From Crossaster papposus (taxonomy: Eukaryota > Echinodermata > Asteroidea > Velatida > Solasteridae): 64,000 nt of DNA. Position numbers and translations under genes: made by a program. Under the pieces are notes generated by a model. The model made no database searches. It had not been told where the DNA came from and worked only from the letters and a program-made list of their open reading frames with translations. The stretch lies in the NCBI GenBank assembly GCA_037893245.1, contig JBAIAA010000103.1:186001-250000 (forward strand), read 5' to 3'. This document shows positions 38,830 to 50,623 of the stretch, piece after piece (the first letter of the stretch is position 1; each line of letters opens with the position of its first letter).

Positions 38830-39768
38830 ATGAACTCTACAGTGAATGAGGCAGTTGAATGGACCACTGAGACATCAGCAGTGGGTTCTACAGATCCACT
38901 CCTTATCATTGGCAGCATTCTCCTGGGTCTGACAATCCTTCTGATCGTGGTTCTCAACCCGCTATGCCTTCTTGTTCTACACCGTGCCACTGACATGCAA
39001 GAGACGACCAAGTTGTTTATGGCTTCGCTCGCTGTTTCTGATCTCTGCACTGGGATATTTGTCGCATGTCCATTGTTGCTAGAGTTGATAAATCATTTCA
39101 AATGGGTGTTGGGAGGTTTTCTTTGTATACTGTTAGGGATCGTGAGCCCAACGTTTTATACTCTCAGTTGCTTGTCCCTCATCCTTTTAACGGTTGATCG
39201 GTATATCGCCATCATATATCCACTGCGTTACACAAGTTTGATGACGTCGAGGGTGGCAAAAGTCATGATTGGTTCTGTGTGGGCGGCAACACTCACAGTG
39301 TATATCATCTGGTTTGGGATCCTGACAAAAAGTCATGTAGATGACGCTGGTGTGTGCAGGTTTCCTTGTAAGATTTGCTTCTTTGCCTTAAACTGCTTAG
39401 TTCCCGTTTTTATCACAATCATTCTGATAGTTTACATTCGCATTCTCAAAGTGGCCAGACGTCAAGCCCGGCGCATCGCTGCTCAAAATCCAGTTAGGAA
39501 CTGTCCGGACGGACAAAACGCTCCGCGGCCAGTCAGCACCAAGTCTGCCACGACTGTGTTCCTGATAACTGGTACAGTGTTCATCTGTTGGACACCTTCC
39601 TTCATTACCATGCTGTTATATGCCATCAAGCCAATTCCAATTAACTGGGTGGCCATGGCACAAATTAGCTTCTTCACCAACTGCTGGCTGAATGGCTTCA
39701 TCTATTACTGGAGGAACAGGGAACTACGCCAAACCCTGCATGGCATGGCATTCTCATGTTGTCACTGA
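38830..39768 (+). CDS. Rhodopsin-class (class A) G-protein-coupled receptor, intronless, copy 1
   Basis: A 312-residue seven-helix receptor, expected in the plasma membrane; ligand unknown. TM1 has N43 in VVLNPLCLLVL; TM2 has the sodium-site aspartate D71 in LAVSDL; C99 precedes TM3, which ends in the G-protein-coupling triad D123-R124-Y125 (DRYIAI); W151 is in TM4; loop 2 has C176, C180 and C183; TM6 has CWTP at 253-256; TM7 has NGFIY at 288-292 instead of the usual NPxxY. Helix 8 and a CC near the C-terminus (possible palmitoylation) follow. The N-terminus carries an N-glycosylation sequon (NST) at 2-4 and no signal peptide. The start is chosen because the same ATG and context (GGCAAGCATGAACTCT) recur in the second copy. 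Family unidentified; an amine- or lineage-specific orphan receptor is possible. Confidence 0.93.
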   Translation: MNSTVNEAVEWTTETSAVGSTDPLLIIGSILLGLTILLIVVLNPLCLLVLHRATDMQETTKLFMASLAVSDLCTGIFVACPLLLELINHFKWVLGGFLCILLGIVSPTFYTLSCLSLILLTVDRYIAIIYPLRYTSLMTSRVAKVMIGSVWAATLTVYIIWFGILTKSHVDDAGVCRFPCKICFFALNCLVPVFITIILIVYIRILKVARRQARRIAAQNPVRNCPDGQNAPRPVSTKSATTVFLITGTVFICWTPSFITMLLYAIKPIPINWVAMAQISFFTNCWLNGFIYYWRNRELRQTLHGMAFSCCH

Positions 39769-40289
39769 CTAAAGTTGTTCCTTATTTTAACATACCGTTG
39801 TAACTGGTAACATTTTACTTTGATCAATACCAATTATCAAAGAAGAAGGAAATCAATTCATATGGGAGTTGGCTGCTCAGAAGGGACATGTACACATGTC
39901 ATTCATGATTGTTATTGTGTTTTGGCTTTATCACAGATATTACTTTAAATTTCCTTTAAAGTGGAAAATGAGACATGTACAAAATAGAAAATGTACTCAG
40001 TTGTTGTGTACCTTTTCTTTGGGTAAAATGTGGTGGTAACTATTTCCATTCTGAATATTGATGTCAACACATTCTTGGAGTTTTCAAATGAGTCTGGACT
40101 ACTGTTGTTAAGCTTAGAAACTTGATGAATAACATGAACATTACTAAAATGTCATAACAAGTCAAATATGATTGAATGTATTTATTCAATACTTTCAGCT
40201 GACAGACATTGGTGAGCAGACACAAAAACAAACAACCTGGGACTTTGTATCTTATGATACACAAATAAACCACAAGGGAAACTCACTAG

Positions 40290-40430
40290 GTAAATTTGCA
40301 TACATTTCCGAAGTGAACAAAGAAATTGGCAAGGCAGGACTCAAACCTGCAACCTCCAGAATACCGGACCGACGCTCTACCAACTGAGCTATCTTGCCCT
40401 ATGTTGGCGGTCTCCCATATTGTCAGTATC
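40290..40430 (-). mobile_element. tRNA-like SINE, receptor duplicate 1
   Basis: The minus strand reads GGGCAAGATAGCTCAGTTGG, TAGAGC and GGTTTGAGTCC. The same insertion is at 53545-53690 in duplicate 2. Confidence 0.82.
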
Positions 40431-40970
40431 TTTGTTCAAGGGCGCTAGTCAGAAGTCAAAACTGTATTTATCTCTTTTTGTTATTCAGAGTTAGGCTAAG
40501 AAGAAATAAAAAATATTATAACTGTATTAAATATTATAACTTATTTACTTGATGAAATCCACCTAGTAGAAGTGTAATTTCGATTTAATTACAGAGCTTT
40601 GGGGGTTCAGAGAACTTTTGACCAGAGGCCACTTTAGAAGCTTAAGAGCTGCCAAGCACAACAAAAAGTAATGTATATTGTTTGTGACTGTATTCAACTG
40701 GTTTTTGCTTAGCATAAAAAGCACATGGTTTTAACTGTAATCAATTTTTACTGAGTAAGATGTTTTAGTGTACATGTAGGTCTGTGAAATAGCTCCCCAG
40801 AGCTACTGGGTGGGACTGCAGCAGTGGACATATGTGTATGTTGAAATACGTTGGAATACGTATACATGTGACATTGATATCTTTAAAAGTACCATTACAT
40901 TTTGATTCAGGTATTTTAGTGTATTTGAGGGTGGAATAGTTTAGAACAATTTAAATCATGTAAATTATTG

Positions 40971-41110
40971 TTAAAGGGATCATATACGTTTGGTAATTGG
41001 AACCCATTGTTTGTTTCAATCCTATATAGTTATAGATATATATACCATAAAACTATAACCTGTAAAAAATAATTGTTGGAGTAATTACCAAACGTATACG
41101 ATCCCTTTAA
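40971..41110. mobile_element. TTAA MITE family C, present only in receptor duplicate 1
   Basis: A 140-bp hairpin element with TTAAAGGGATCATATACG and its inverse. Duplicate 2 near 54485 has the empty site TTTTTAAACAAAA, giving a filled/empty pair with TTAA as the target. Confidence 0.9.
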
Positions 41111-42105
41111 ACAAAAATATGAAAAAAGGGCCAATCGGACGTAACATTGATACCGTGTCAGTTTTATGTTCATATTTTAAGTTTTTGTGTTTTTTTCAAC
41201 ACTTTAATACAATAATATGGAAAACTCACTGCATTTGATTTTTTTAAAGAAGCACTATGCAACACAGCAACACATTTATTATAGTAGTCAATGTCCAAAT
41301 ATATTAACACACTGTATCCGGACCCAATGGAATGACCCACCGTTACAAGCACTACTGGTTACAGAAACAGGAAACAACCCCAAGATGGCTAGGCCAAGAA
41401 GCGCTCACACCACAGACATATAAACACATAGACCGCCAGTCGTGTGCACAAAACCATGGTTAGAGAAAGTATGGGCAAAAGAACGCGTCGGTGAATGGTT
41501 GCACGCAACAGGTACCGCATGAGTTCTACGCGCCTATTGCGCAATGCCATCGCATGTGCGTTTAATTAAATGTGTACAGTATCTTTTGTTCAACGAACAA
41601 CGCACCGCGCGCATTTTATGTTCTGTGCGCATACTGGGCAACGCGCCTAACACAAAAATGGGCCTAAAAGTCACAAATCACAAAATCACAAAATTATCAT
41701 GTAGTTTTGAATAGGACCTACCTGGCGGTCTATGGGTTTATATGTCTGGGATTCACACGCATTCACTGCAGTATTTATGTATTGTATAAATTGTAAATAA
41801 TTATTTTGTGTGATTTTGATGTTGGTTGAAGAAATCAACAAAGCTTTGTGTTGAAATAAATAAATAAATTGCAAATATTGTATCATTATGTAGAACTCTA
41901 CACACTTTTGTTTTTGTTTTCTGAGTGTTGGTCGGTTCCACTATAAACACAAAATTTTCTGGAATTGTAAGAGGTGGGTGAACAATCACCTTAAACTTTG
42001 GTTAACTTGTTGTTTAACCATCCTGTATTTATAGGTTTGTAGTTCAAAGTTTACACAACAGAATTTAGATTCAGAATTCAAATACAGATATTTAGTGAAT
42101 CTTAC

Positions 42106-42189
42106 CTCTAGATCAGCCCTGCGCTTGGTGATGGCCTTCTCAGACCAATTGGTGAATAGTCTCTTAGGAGGAAAGCTTATCAGACTGAC
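42106..42189 (-). CDS. Exon encoding part of a PX domain (gene not identified)
   Basis: On the minus strand 28 codons read VSLISFPPKRLFTNWSEKAI then TKRRADLE, between acceptor TTTACTGCAG and donor GTAAGA, phase 0 at both ends. FPPKRLF followed about ten residues later by KRRADLE is the pattern of the proline-rich loop and following helix of PX (phosphoinositide-binding) domains, as in sorting nexins and related proteins. No neighbouring exons were recognised, so the parent gene is unknown. The segment is absent from the matching place in duplicate 2 near 55495. Confidence 0.6.
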
Positions 42190-42684
42190 CTGCAGTAAAC
42201 AAAATATAAACCCATCATTTCAAACACGCATTGGGTTAACTACTTCTTCCCCCACCCCCAAGTCTTCCCCAACCCCCAAGTCTCCCCCCTCCCACCTCTT
42301 GACTGACCAATTACAGTTATTTACATAATGAAAACAAATCTGATTATTTCAGGCTTTCAAGCAAACCCAGCTGAGATCACATTTTTATGTTTCGGAAGCA
42401 CAATGAGTAAACCCGAGGCCTTATTTAAAAAATGTAACAACAATCGATGTTATGGCTTGCCCAGGGTGAAAGGTAAAAGTTTACTTGCTGAACCTCAAGC
42501 TAAAATGTGGTGTCCGATGCCTCATAGGTCCCACGCCTTGTAAAACTGACAAAATCTCATCTTCCAACCAAATAAACATTCATAGGTCTGACAACTCATT
42601 ATGTATACCATAATCAGAGTCAGTAATTAAACCAAAACCAATACAATAACCCCTTGAGAAACTGTCGGGAAAAAAACACCATTT

Positions 42685-43880
42685 GTGCCGGCAACCCAAA
42701 CTAGGGGCGTAGTATACGAGAATGTAACCACCAAAAAAATGATAGTAATGTACCACCACGAGAATAAACTCTGTAAATGTGCAAATAAAATGTCAGGCAA
42801 ACACAGCAGTAACAAGTGTTCCGAGCACACAGATTCTTGTAGTGCTACACGCCCAGCAAATTACAACATGGGAGATGAAAGAGAAGGGGGAATTTAATGT
42901 GCCAAGAAACGTCTAGAGTGTAAGGAACCCTTGTTGGCAGAAAGACGTAACAAGCGATGCGGACGAGTGTATGGCAAAAGGTTTTATGTCTCAGATGAGA
43001 ATTAAAGCAGGTATCAGGCCAGAACACTTTCTTGACCCACCTCACTTAAATCGATCACTCAGTTCAGTCATCAGTCGGGCCAAATTCAGTGGTGACATGA
43101 TGCCTGGTAGAACTAAAAAAGAAAGAGAAAAGATACAAGACCGGTTAGGTGACGATGTAAGTCACAGGGTACAAGCAGAAGCAGGGGCAATCTTCAAGAA
43201 ATGTGGAAGAAACTTTGCCCAAATGTAGGCCTATGACATGGCTGAACAGGCTGCCTCAACCTTCCCGAATGTTACCAAGGTCGCCACAACCTTAGCAAAA
43301 AGTGGTCCTTGGTTTGCAATGGCAATTACAGATTTGTCTACCTTCCTGTTCATGTAATAGGGGAAAACCGAAAATGTTTGAGTCTGACAAGAAACTGCTT
43401 TACTGAAAATTCAGAAGAGAATTGGTCACGAGGCAATGCAAAAAAACAGATGTAACAACTACACCAAAACAGAGTCCTTTAACCATGCCTTTTCGAGTAC
43501 TAATCCAAAAGGGACACTAACCTTTTTCCATAAATGCTTTCTCAAGAGACCACAGCCCAGTTCACCTTGTCAACAATGGCCATGCCAACTCAATCATTCT
43601 CAAGTGTGAAGCTGCAGGTTGTCCTGTTTGGCCAGGATATCCGGCTGCCAAAAGTCTGGCTCAAATGGACAGAAAAGAAAAATATCATTCCCAACAGGCT
43701 AGAAGCACAAAATACGAAGGGCAAAGTGTAGGGAACAACGACATAACTTGTACAACTGTGTCAAGTCCTTGTACAAGAAAGGGCAGCTGGAACCCAAGTC
43801 AGCAATCCCTCCAGATGTGGATTGGCAAAGAATTCAGAGTGAGCACAATTAAAGCATACGTTTCAATCCAAAATGAATAA
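42685..43880 (+). pseudogene. Degraded coding-like tract, unrecognised
   Basis: Coding-like peptides appear in successive frames: KHSSNKCSEHTDSCSATRPA, LAERRNKRCGRVYGKRFYVS, IKAGIRPEHFLDPPHLNRSL, FSGDMMPGRTKKEREKIQDR, HRVQAEAGAIFKKC, FPNVTKVATTLAKSGPWFAM and LYKKGQLEPKSAIPPDVDWQ. Stops and frameshifts separate them. The run looks like one old gene, perhaps of a retroelement, but I recognise no domain. Confidence 0.35.
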
Positions 43881-44082
43881 TAAAAGCAACAAACAAGTGT
43901 AGCATCCAAAAATGGTGAGTAATATCAGTTATCAAACTTAATGGTGAGCAAAAATGTTCTCCTTAATTACATTTTAAAGAAGACAATCCTTGTATGGGCC
44001 ATGGCCGGAACACAAACGGCATCTCTTACAATGAGATCTTGCAGTGTTCATTGCGTGTGGCTCAAGTGACAGGTGATCAAAA

Positions 44083-44540
44083 TTCACTCACAAGGAGTTG
44101 TGGCACAGGTGACTGACATCATACCCCTGGGGAAGATCAAGGACTCCAGAATAAACAATGTATTAAGTCAACCTATGGTGCACAGGCATCCTTGTGCGTG
44201 AATTTGGTTTTTAGCCAGGCATGACAATATAATGCCATATTTCTGCTGGACATATCCTGTCCATATTCTGCTATTGTTTCTGCCTCCTTTGTGCACAGTC
44301 TTTCTTAAAATCTTGCCTTTAATTGAGGCCCTTTTGGCCGCCCATTTCACTCACAAGGAGTTGTGGCACAGGTGACTGACATCATACCCCGGGAAGATCA
44401 AGGACTCCAGAATAAACAATATAAGTCAACCTGTGCACAGGCATCCTTGTGGGTGAATTTGATTTTGAGCCAGGCATGACATTATTTTTTCTGCCTTTTT
44501 TGTGCACAGTCTTTCTTAAAATCTTTCCTTTAATTGAGGC
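44083..44540 (+). repeat. Direct repeat of about 263 bp, two copies
   Basis: TCACTCACAAGGAGTTGTGG starts at 44086 and again at 44345. Both copies continue through ATCAAGGACTCCAGAATAAA to TAATTGAGGCC. The second copy has several small deletions. Confidence 0.88.
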
Positions 44541-45647
44541 CTTCCAGATGGAATCCATTTTGCTATGGTTTAAGAAATCTGCATAACAAACAATACAGAC
44601 CCCCTCCCGTGCGTGAGGTCAACTTACCTTTGCTACCATTGGTCAAAAGTTTTCTCCAGCAGTCACGATAGCCCTAGCCTGGGCATGCTACAAATACAAA
44701 TAAATAAATATACATCTTAGTCCAAATATTGCATGAAACTAACAATGCAGACAAACTACTTACTTTTCTAACAAAAGTCTTTAATTTTCAGTAACAAAAA
44801 AGCACGTGTAAATTTACGAGCCTCAGCGCAACCTATTGTAAACATGTTGATAACATGGCGGATAGGCATCTGAAATGTGTAAGTGAATAAAAAGACAGCG
44901 AGAGAAAAAAAGAAAAGGAAGAAGGAACCCATTTTGTTCTCTATCATGTGTGTAATTATTACTGCGTTTTCTGTGAGATTTCATAGATTAAAACATGAGA
45001 CATTTTGACATGGTACAATTGGCATATGGGTGCCGTCATGTTTGCTTTATGTTCCACGCACTGATCTGGTTCCCCAAAAGACGGCAATCATTGTAACCAA
45101 CACAAAAATAGTAAGAAAGAGCCTAGTGACGCTCAGGAGTAGGGTGGCAATATTTGTTAACTTGAAATTCAAGATTATGACTAGAATAATTTCCGCTCCC
45201 GGTCTTACATGTATTTACCCTATGACGTAGAATGGAGTGGCCCTGTATTCTATGGGTATTGGTATGCAGGGTTAGGGTTAGGGTCAGTCCATTCTATGTC
45301 CTCAGGTAAATAAAGTCGAGAGTTGTCAGTGGGCCCTGCATTTTGTAATTGTTCCTAATTTTCTTTTTTCAAATGTATGAGAGTTGACGGAATGAATTTT
45401 TTTTAATACTAAATGTAGCCCCCACTCCCCTCTATGCCAAATAGCCACATGTATTGGTCTTTTTTGTGTGTGAACGGAATCCCCCGAATGGAAGCCACGG
45501 GTCACCAATTCTTGATTTCCATAAATATTTCTACAATCAGTCCAATTAATAGGCCCCAGGGACCTCTTATTAAAAATTACCGGAGGGACCACAAAATATT
45601 AATGAGCTCGCGCGCAGTGATTTCTAGAGATTTAGTGGCATGCACCC

Positions 45648-45692
45648 TTAGAAAAATGGTCTTTGCCCTCCCCCCCTGAAAACGTGAGGGGC
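45648..45692 (+). other. Displaced fragment resembling the 3' end of UNC80 exon 22873-23040
   Basis: TGGTCTTTGCCCTCC, three extra C, then CTGAAAACGTGAG matches the exon end at 23015-23045 including the GTGAG donor. It abuts a GGGGCCGATTTCACG element end at 45690, so an element may have carried or bordered it. Confidence 0.55.
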
Positions 45693-46013
45693 CGATTTCA
45701 CGAAACTCGTCGTATCTTGCGACTCATCTTGGGACTTAGGAGACATTGACCACAGCAATATATAGGCCTACAAAATGTACATTTTATTACTGAAGCATTA
45801 CTTCACACATTTTGTGTTTAATATGGCAGCCCAACCAAAAATCCATTATTACAGACTAAGCTGGTTCCCGCCCCATAATCGGTATAAATAATGTACAAAC
45901 AGAGAGCTAGCCGGCTGTTTGTAAGGGTTTGGAGTTTGCAACATGTTAATTATACACATTTCTTATATCTCTGGACACCGTTAGTGTTTTACTGTCAATA
46001 AATTCTTAGAAAC

Positions 46014-46312
46014 GTCATGATGATGATGATGATGATCATGCATTTGTAAAGCGCCATCTATCTAGTTGCCTATTCTGAGGCGCTGCCAGGAACACCGGGG
46101 CGAACCCCTTCTCTTAGCGAAGAGTGTTACTGGGTTCTTTTACGTGCATTACACAACGCACGGGACCTACAGCTTTACGTCCCATCCGAAGGACGAAGCA
46201 ATAGTGGTTTAATTGCCTTGCTTAAGGACACACGTGTCGACACCGGGACTCGAACCCACGCTCTGTGGAACAGAAAACCGAGTTCTTAACCGCCTGACCA
46301 CGACACTCCAAG
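46014..46312 (-). mobile_element. tRNA-derived SINE with widely conserved core
   Basis: On the minus strand it has TGGTCAGGCGGTTAAG, box B GGGTTCGAGTCCCGGTG, a core CTTCGGATGGGACGTAAAGC, and tail (ATC)n. The core resembles SINE domains shared by many invertebrates (family knowledge; not searched). Confidence 0.8.
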
Positions 46313-47742
46313 TTAAACCAATAAAACACACACCCCCACAGGCCGATAGACTCTTCACACATTACATATTCGTGTTAGTTTTACAAAATAATGACTATTT
46401 GTAACGAGGTGCATCCGAGTTGAATAGAACATTCAATCTTTCACCTTATGAAAATATTTCTTCTATTCCACTAATTAAAAAACAGTCATTATTTGTTTTA
46501 TATATAACTCCTAACTTAATCCTTGTCATTTGATATTTTTTGAAATACAATACTTAAGGTTACATTCAATCTGACTTAATTTCAAAGGTTGTGATTGACA
46601 CAGTGGTCGGTTATGCATCTAGGGCTTGTACATGTACGTTCAATGTCATACTACTAGCTCTGTAATCAATAATGAGGCACGCGTGCAAAAGGACGAATGG
46701 AACAAAAATCACAGCAATGAGGTAAATCATACAATGGAATATGAAGTCAATCAAATGGGGTATTGATTCAATGTCTTGCGACTAAATTCTACCAATCACA
46801 TGGCAACGATGAGTTAGGTATTATATAAAACTGAATAATAAAGTTGAACAAAGACATGGATTAGTGCACCAGTGCCCACCCAGTTGAGCTAGCCAGCCCT
46901 ACTTAAGTTGGCCGTTTTCCCAAATTTATATTAAGACGCTGGCTCCAAGTTTTAGACAAATTTAATTCTGTTCTCAGTTAATACAATTAAAATAGTTTTC
47001 TTTAGTTTTAACCACAAACCATTCTATAGGGGGTGTTTGCCCTACCACCACCCCCCCCTGAAATTATATATTTTTAAAAATAAAATAAAATTTGCCAAAC
47101 AAGAATTCAACCTTGTTGACGGACTTGAAGACAATTGTTTTTGTCATTGGAACGCTCAATAAACTGTTCCTTTTTTTCTGTAGACATTAATTTTAGTACA
47201 ATAGCATGGTTAATTAATCCTTTATAAATTAGATGAATTTATCAACAAATAATGAGTTACGGAAGACAAGATCAAAATTCATTCTATAAACATAGATTCC
47301 ACAAAATGTACATCTGTTTTGGGTTTTTTTACATTTTTTTTTTTACAGTTTTTGATAGCACGATCAAGTTAATTAAAAAACAAGTGATTAATAGGCGCAT
47401 AATTAACAGAGGGGTGATAGATTGTTTTAAAATTGGCTGATTATTGGCAGGAAAAAAAGCGACTTAAAAGTATTTACTCCCACGATCTGGATAAGCACTA
47501 TTTATATTCATTATTGAATATATTGCACTAAATCATTACACAAATAGTGTTGCTCACTTATAATGCTTTCCTTTTTTTAAATTGCCAAAGATCTAATATT
47601 AGACTTATGACATAATGACGTGACATTTTGTTTCCATGTGTGCTTTCCTATAGGAGCTTGGGGGATCTCATCCCACCTCACCTGACTTCCATAGGAAAGC
47701 ACACACGTAAACAAAGTACGACGTCATTACGTTTTCAGCCTA

Positions 47743-47800
47743 TTAACCAGTTTGCGTCGGATTACAACTACATACGCAAAGTTTTTACGAGATTACCGGA
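47743..47800. mobile_element. TTAA MITE family A, end fragment
   Basis: Only TTAACCAGTTTGCGTCGG and about 40 bp of body are visible before other repeat sequence takes over. Confidence 0.55.
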
Positions 47801-47824
47801 CGGCTATCACAAATTTTTCTTACA

Positions 47825-48228
47825 AAACAGGACAAGTAAGGTTCGGTTGAGCATAGCAACGGCTATGTTCTAATCATTATTTCTTCTTGAAATTTTCCAC
47901 ACAAACAACAGCAAAATATCAAAATATCGAAAACGAGGGATACTTACGAGGACCTGATTTGCATTTTTAATTACCGTGTTAATTAGACCACTATTGGACT
48001 TTAATCCAAACACTAAACTACGCAAACACTACGCAAAATCGCGTAATTTAAGAGGTTTTCGATCATCTGATCTCACCCAAAAAATGGGGAATATGTAGAG
48101 GACTTGGGCTTTCCAAATTATGCAAAATCTTAAAATTGACCACTCCTTCATATTTTGACTTTGGATGGCCATATCTCTGAATCACATTGTGCAACTTTAC
48201 TCTCATTTTGTGGTGGCAGGTCACATAT
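47825..48228. mobile_element. ATATGTGACC-type element, half copy
   Basis: The right end TTGTGGTGGCAGGTCACATAT and the body (CATAGCAACGGCTATGTTCT, TTTGGATGGCCATATCTC) match the inverse of 56411-56830. The left end is lost next to a family A fragment. Confidence 0.8.
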
Positions 48229-48399
48229 AACACACAATATACTTTTGTATTATAAAATAAATTAAGTCGTATCCCCAGATCCCCACAATGTCGCTGGCCA
48301 GGTTGTATTTAAAAATTAGGCGTAATCATTTTCACACGGAATTCTGGTATTTATCACTTCTGACTATAGCGCCCTCGAACAAAGATGACAATTTGGGAG

Positions 48400-48510
48400 A
48401 CCGCCAACATAGGGCAAGATAGCTCAGTTGGTAGAGAGCGGTCGGTATTCCGGAGATAGCAGGTCCCGCAATTTCATTGTTGACTTTAAAATTTATGCAA
48501 ATTGACCTAT
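48400..48510 (+). mobile_element. tRNA-like SINE, degraded
   Basis: GGGCAAGATAGCTCAGTTGG then TAGAGAGC; box B is decayed to GCAGGTCCCGC. Flanked by GGGAGACCGCCAACATA as in the other copies. Confidence 0.7.
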
Positions 48511-50263
48511 AGTCATCAGTTACGGTTTATTTGTGTAAAATTAATTTTTGTCAACTTTCTAGTCATTTGGTCCAACCCATGTCTGAATTACCAGTCTGTT
48601 GTTATCCAATATGTAAAAAGAATATCAGAAATGAACCAATTGCAGAGTAACCTTCAATTTACCCTAACCGTCCCAATTCCTTAAATCCACCCCCCCCCCC
48701 CCCCCCCCCCCCTAACAAAAATTGTTGGATTCTGGCAGACTTGGTCCTCAAGGCCTAGCGTGAATAAATAGTGATGGACCTGGTCCAAAAAGCCTGCAGT
48801 GCCGGTGCGATTGATGAATTGTGCCTTGATCTATTTGTTGTCATATAAGGCATGTGTACTGTATATGTCCACTATATTCAACCAACACTTGTGGTGGTTC
48901 CATTAGCCCATGTATAAAAAGAAAATCAACTGGTGGATTTTGGCGAATTAGGTACAGCACCCCGCAGAGGCAGTAGGGAGTATAATGTGCACACTTCATG
49001 ACGGACATGAACAGCCTTGATCAGTGAAGTTTTAATGACAACATAAAAAAATAATAATGGGTCTTATAATGTATGGTTGCATATATTAAAACAGTCAAAC
49101 TTCTCTTAAAAATTGATTGGTTGATAAATGACCCTGCCCCCTCCTGCCCTCTTCCAACCCCCCCCCCCCCCCCTCCCTCTCCCCCCTCCTCTTCCACCCC
49201 CCCTAATCATTCAGAGCAGTGAATAGATTTTTCTAGATACCAGCGCTACACAAGTTTGTAATATTATTGTATTATTATTATTCAACTGACTGACATTAAT
49301 GCCAGAGCTGCACTGCCAGAGCTTGTAGTTAATCATCACACAGAAGTAAATGGGCTTGCCTCCTGCTATTGAAGTTTAATTGGGTTTGTCAGATAATTAC
49401 TGAGTTGTTAGAGATGCAAATTTGACAGGAAATTGACAGGAGTTTCACAGGAGACAAGGTGGAAGCAGGAGTCGAGGAATAGAGGAGGCAACAAGGTATG
49501 GAGATGCTTTTACTTTGCGCTAGACTATTAGCATTTGCCTTGTGTTTAAAATTGTTTAGTAAAGATGGTACTATGACTAAATGCTTCATACTTGAAGCAG
49601 TTTCTGGCAATTTGGGAAATGGGAAAGCACAAATTTGTGGGGAAAAATGGTAGCATAATGGTACAGGAAGAAAAGGATGCTCGTAATGTACAACTTAAAA
49701 TATATACATGTACTTAAAAATGAAATACACAACATTTGCAAACATAAACAAAATAAATGGCCAAAATTATCACAAAATACTTTACTGAACTGTTAGTGTT
49801 AGGGAATGGCTGTCTGAAGCATCCTGTAAAAATAATGGCTCCTAGCTGGTTTGCTAACATTTTCAAGTGGCCATATTGGGATATTAAAAACGAATTTAAT
49901 GTCAAAGGAAACGAAATTAACATTACAAAAACAATCCAGTTTGATCAGGAAAACTAAGAGAAACATAATAACACCCAAGAATGACATGTATACGCCAAGT
50001 TTAAATGTTAAATAGGCCTATTTTTGGGAAAATATACGAGACATTCGTGTGAAACGATGCAATGCAGTGTCTGACAATTATTTTCAAGAATATTTGTTTA
50101 ACATTTGCAACTTCTAAATTCACTTTTTTTTCGGAGGGGGGGGTGGGGGGGGGGGGGGGGGGGGGGGGGGGGAGAATTCCACATTATAACCTTATGCACA
50201 AACCATAGAAAAAGGCAAAACGAGCTTTTTTGGATTAAGGAAATTCTTAAAATGTTTGGTTTT

Positions 50264-50623
50264 ATAAAGGTAGAATACACCATTTGCAGATATCAAAAAT
50301 ATTTATTACCGAATTATTAATAAATATCTTACTCATTTGAAAGTAAATATGGATTCCAGGCATCCAGCAAAATGATTGCGCTAGATATCCTGTAATTATT
50401 CCTAAAAATATAATTTGTTTAAGAAAAATTTGCAAAGATAACATAAGTATAACAGCTCGACAACGGTTAAAAAAAAAAGCTGTTTTTTCGTGCTTTTCTC
50501 GGCATTCATATCTGTAAAACTTCGAACAGGTCAGTCAAACGATATTTACTATAAAATTCAACCCCCCAAATCTACTCATTCATGATAATTCAAGCAATTA
50601 CCAATGGTGTATCCTACCTTTAA
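50264..50623. mobile_element. TTAA MITE family B, present only in receptor duplicate 2
   Basis: The left end reads ATAAAGGTAGAATACACCATT and the right end GGTGTATCCTACCTTTAA. The matching part of duplicate 1 (near 37500) lacks it, so it arrived after the duplication or was lost from copy 1. Confidence 0.82.

Larger units (their letters stand above)
36690..42315. repeat. Segmental duplication, copy 1 (contains a receptor gene)
   Basis: Homologous to 48935-55590 in the same orientation, starting at TTTTGGCGAATTAGGTACAG and ending around CTGACTGACCAATTAC. Unique to this copy: a family C MITE at 40971-41110 and about 170-180 bp around the PX exon at 42106-42189. Confidence 0.92.
42316..48934. 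other. Spacer between the receptor duplicates
   Basis: Contains the degraded coding-like tract, the 263-bp direct repeat, the exon fragment at 45648, SINEs and half an ATATGTGACC element. No intact gene is visible. A possible minus-strand exon at about 44637-44688 reads GYRDCWRKLLTNGSK but has a weak acceptor. Confidence 0.6.

Noticed and set aside
38637-39050. Minus-strand ORF of 137 codons over the receptor gene
   Set aside because: It is antisense to the receptor coding frame and lacks any recognisable feature; the same shadow appears opposite copy 2.
44637-44688. Minus-strand exon GYRDCWRKLLTNGSK
   Set aside because: The donor GTAAGT is good, but the acceptor region is weak, only one frame is open over 52 nt, and no family is recognised.
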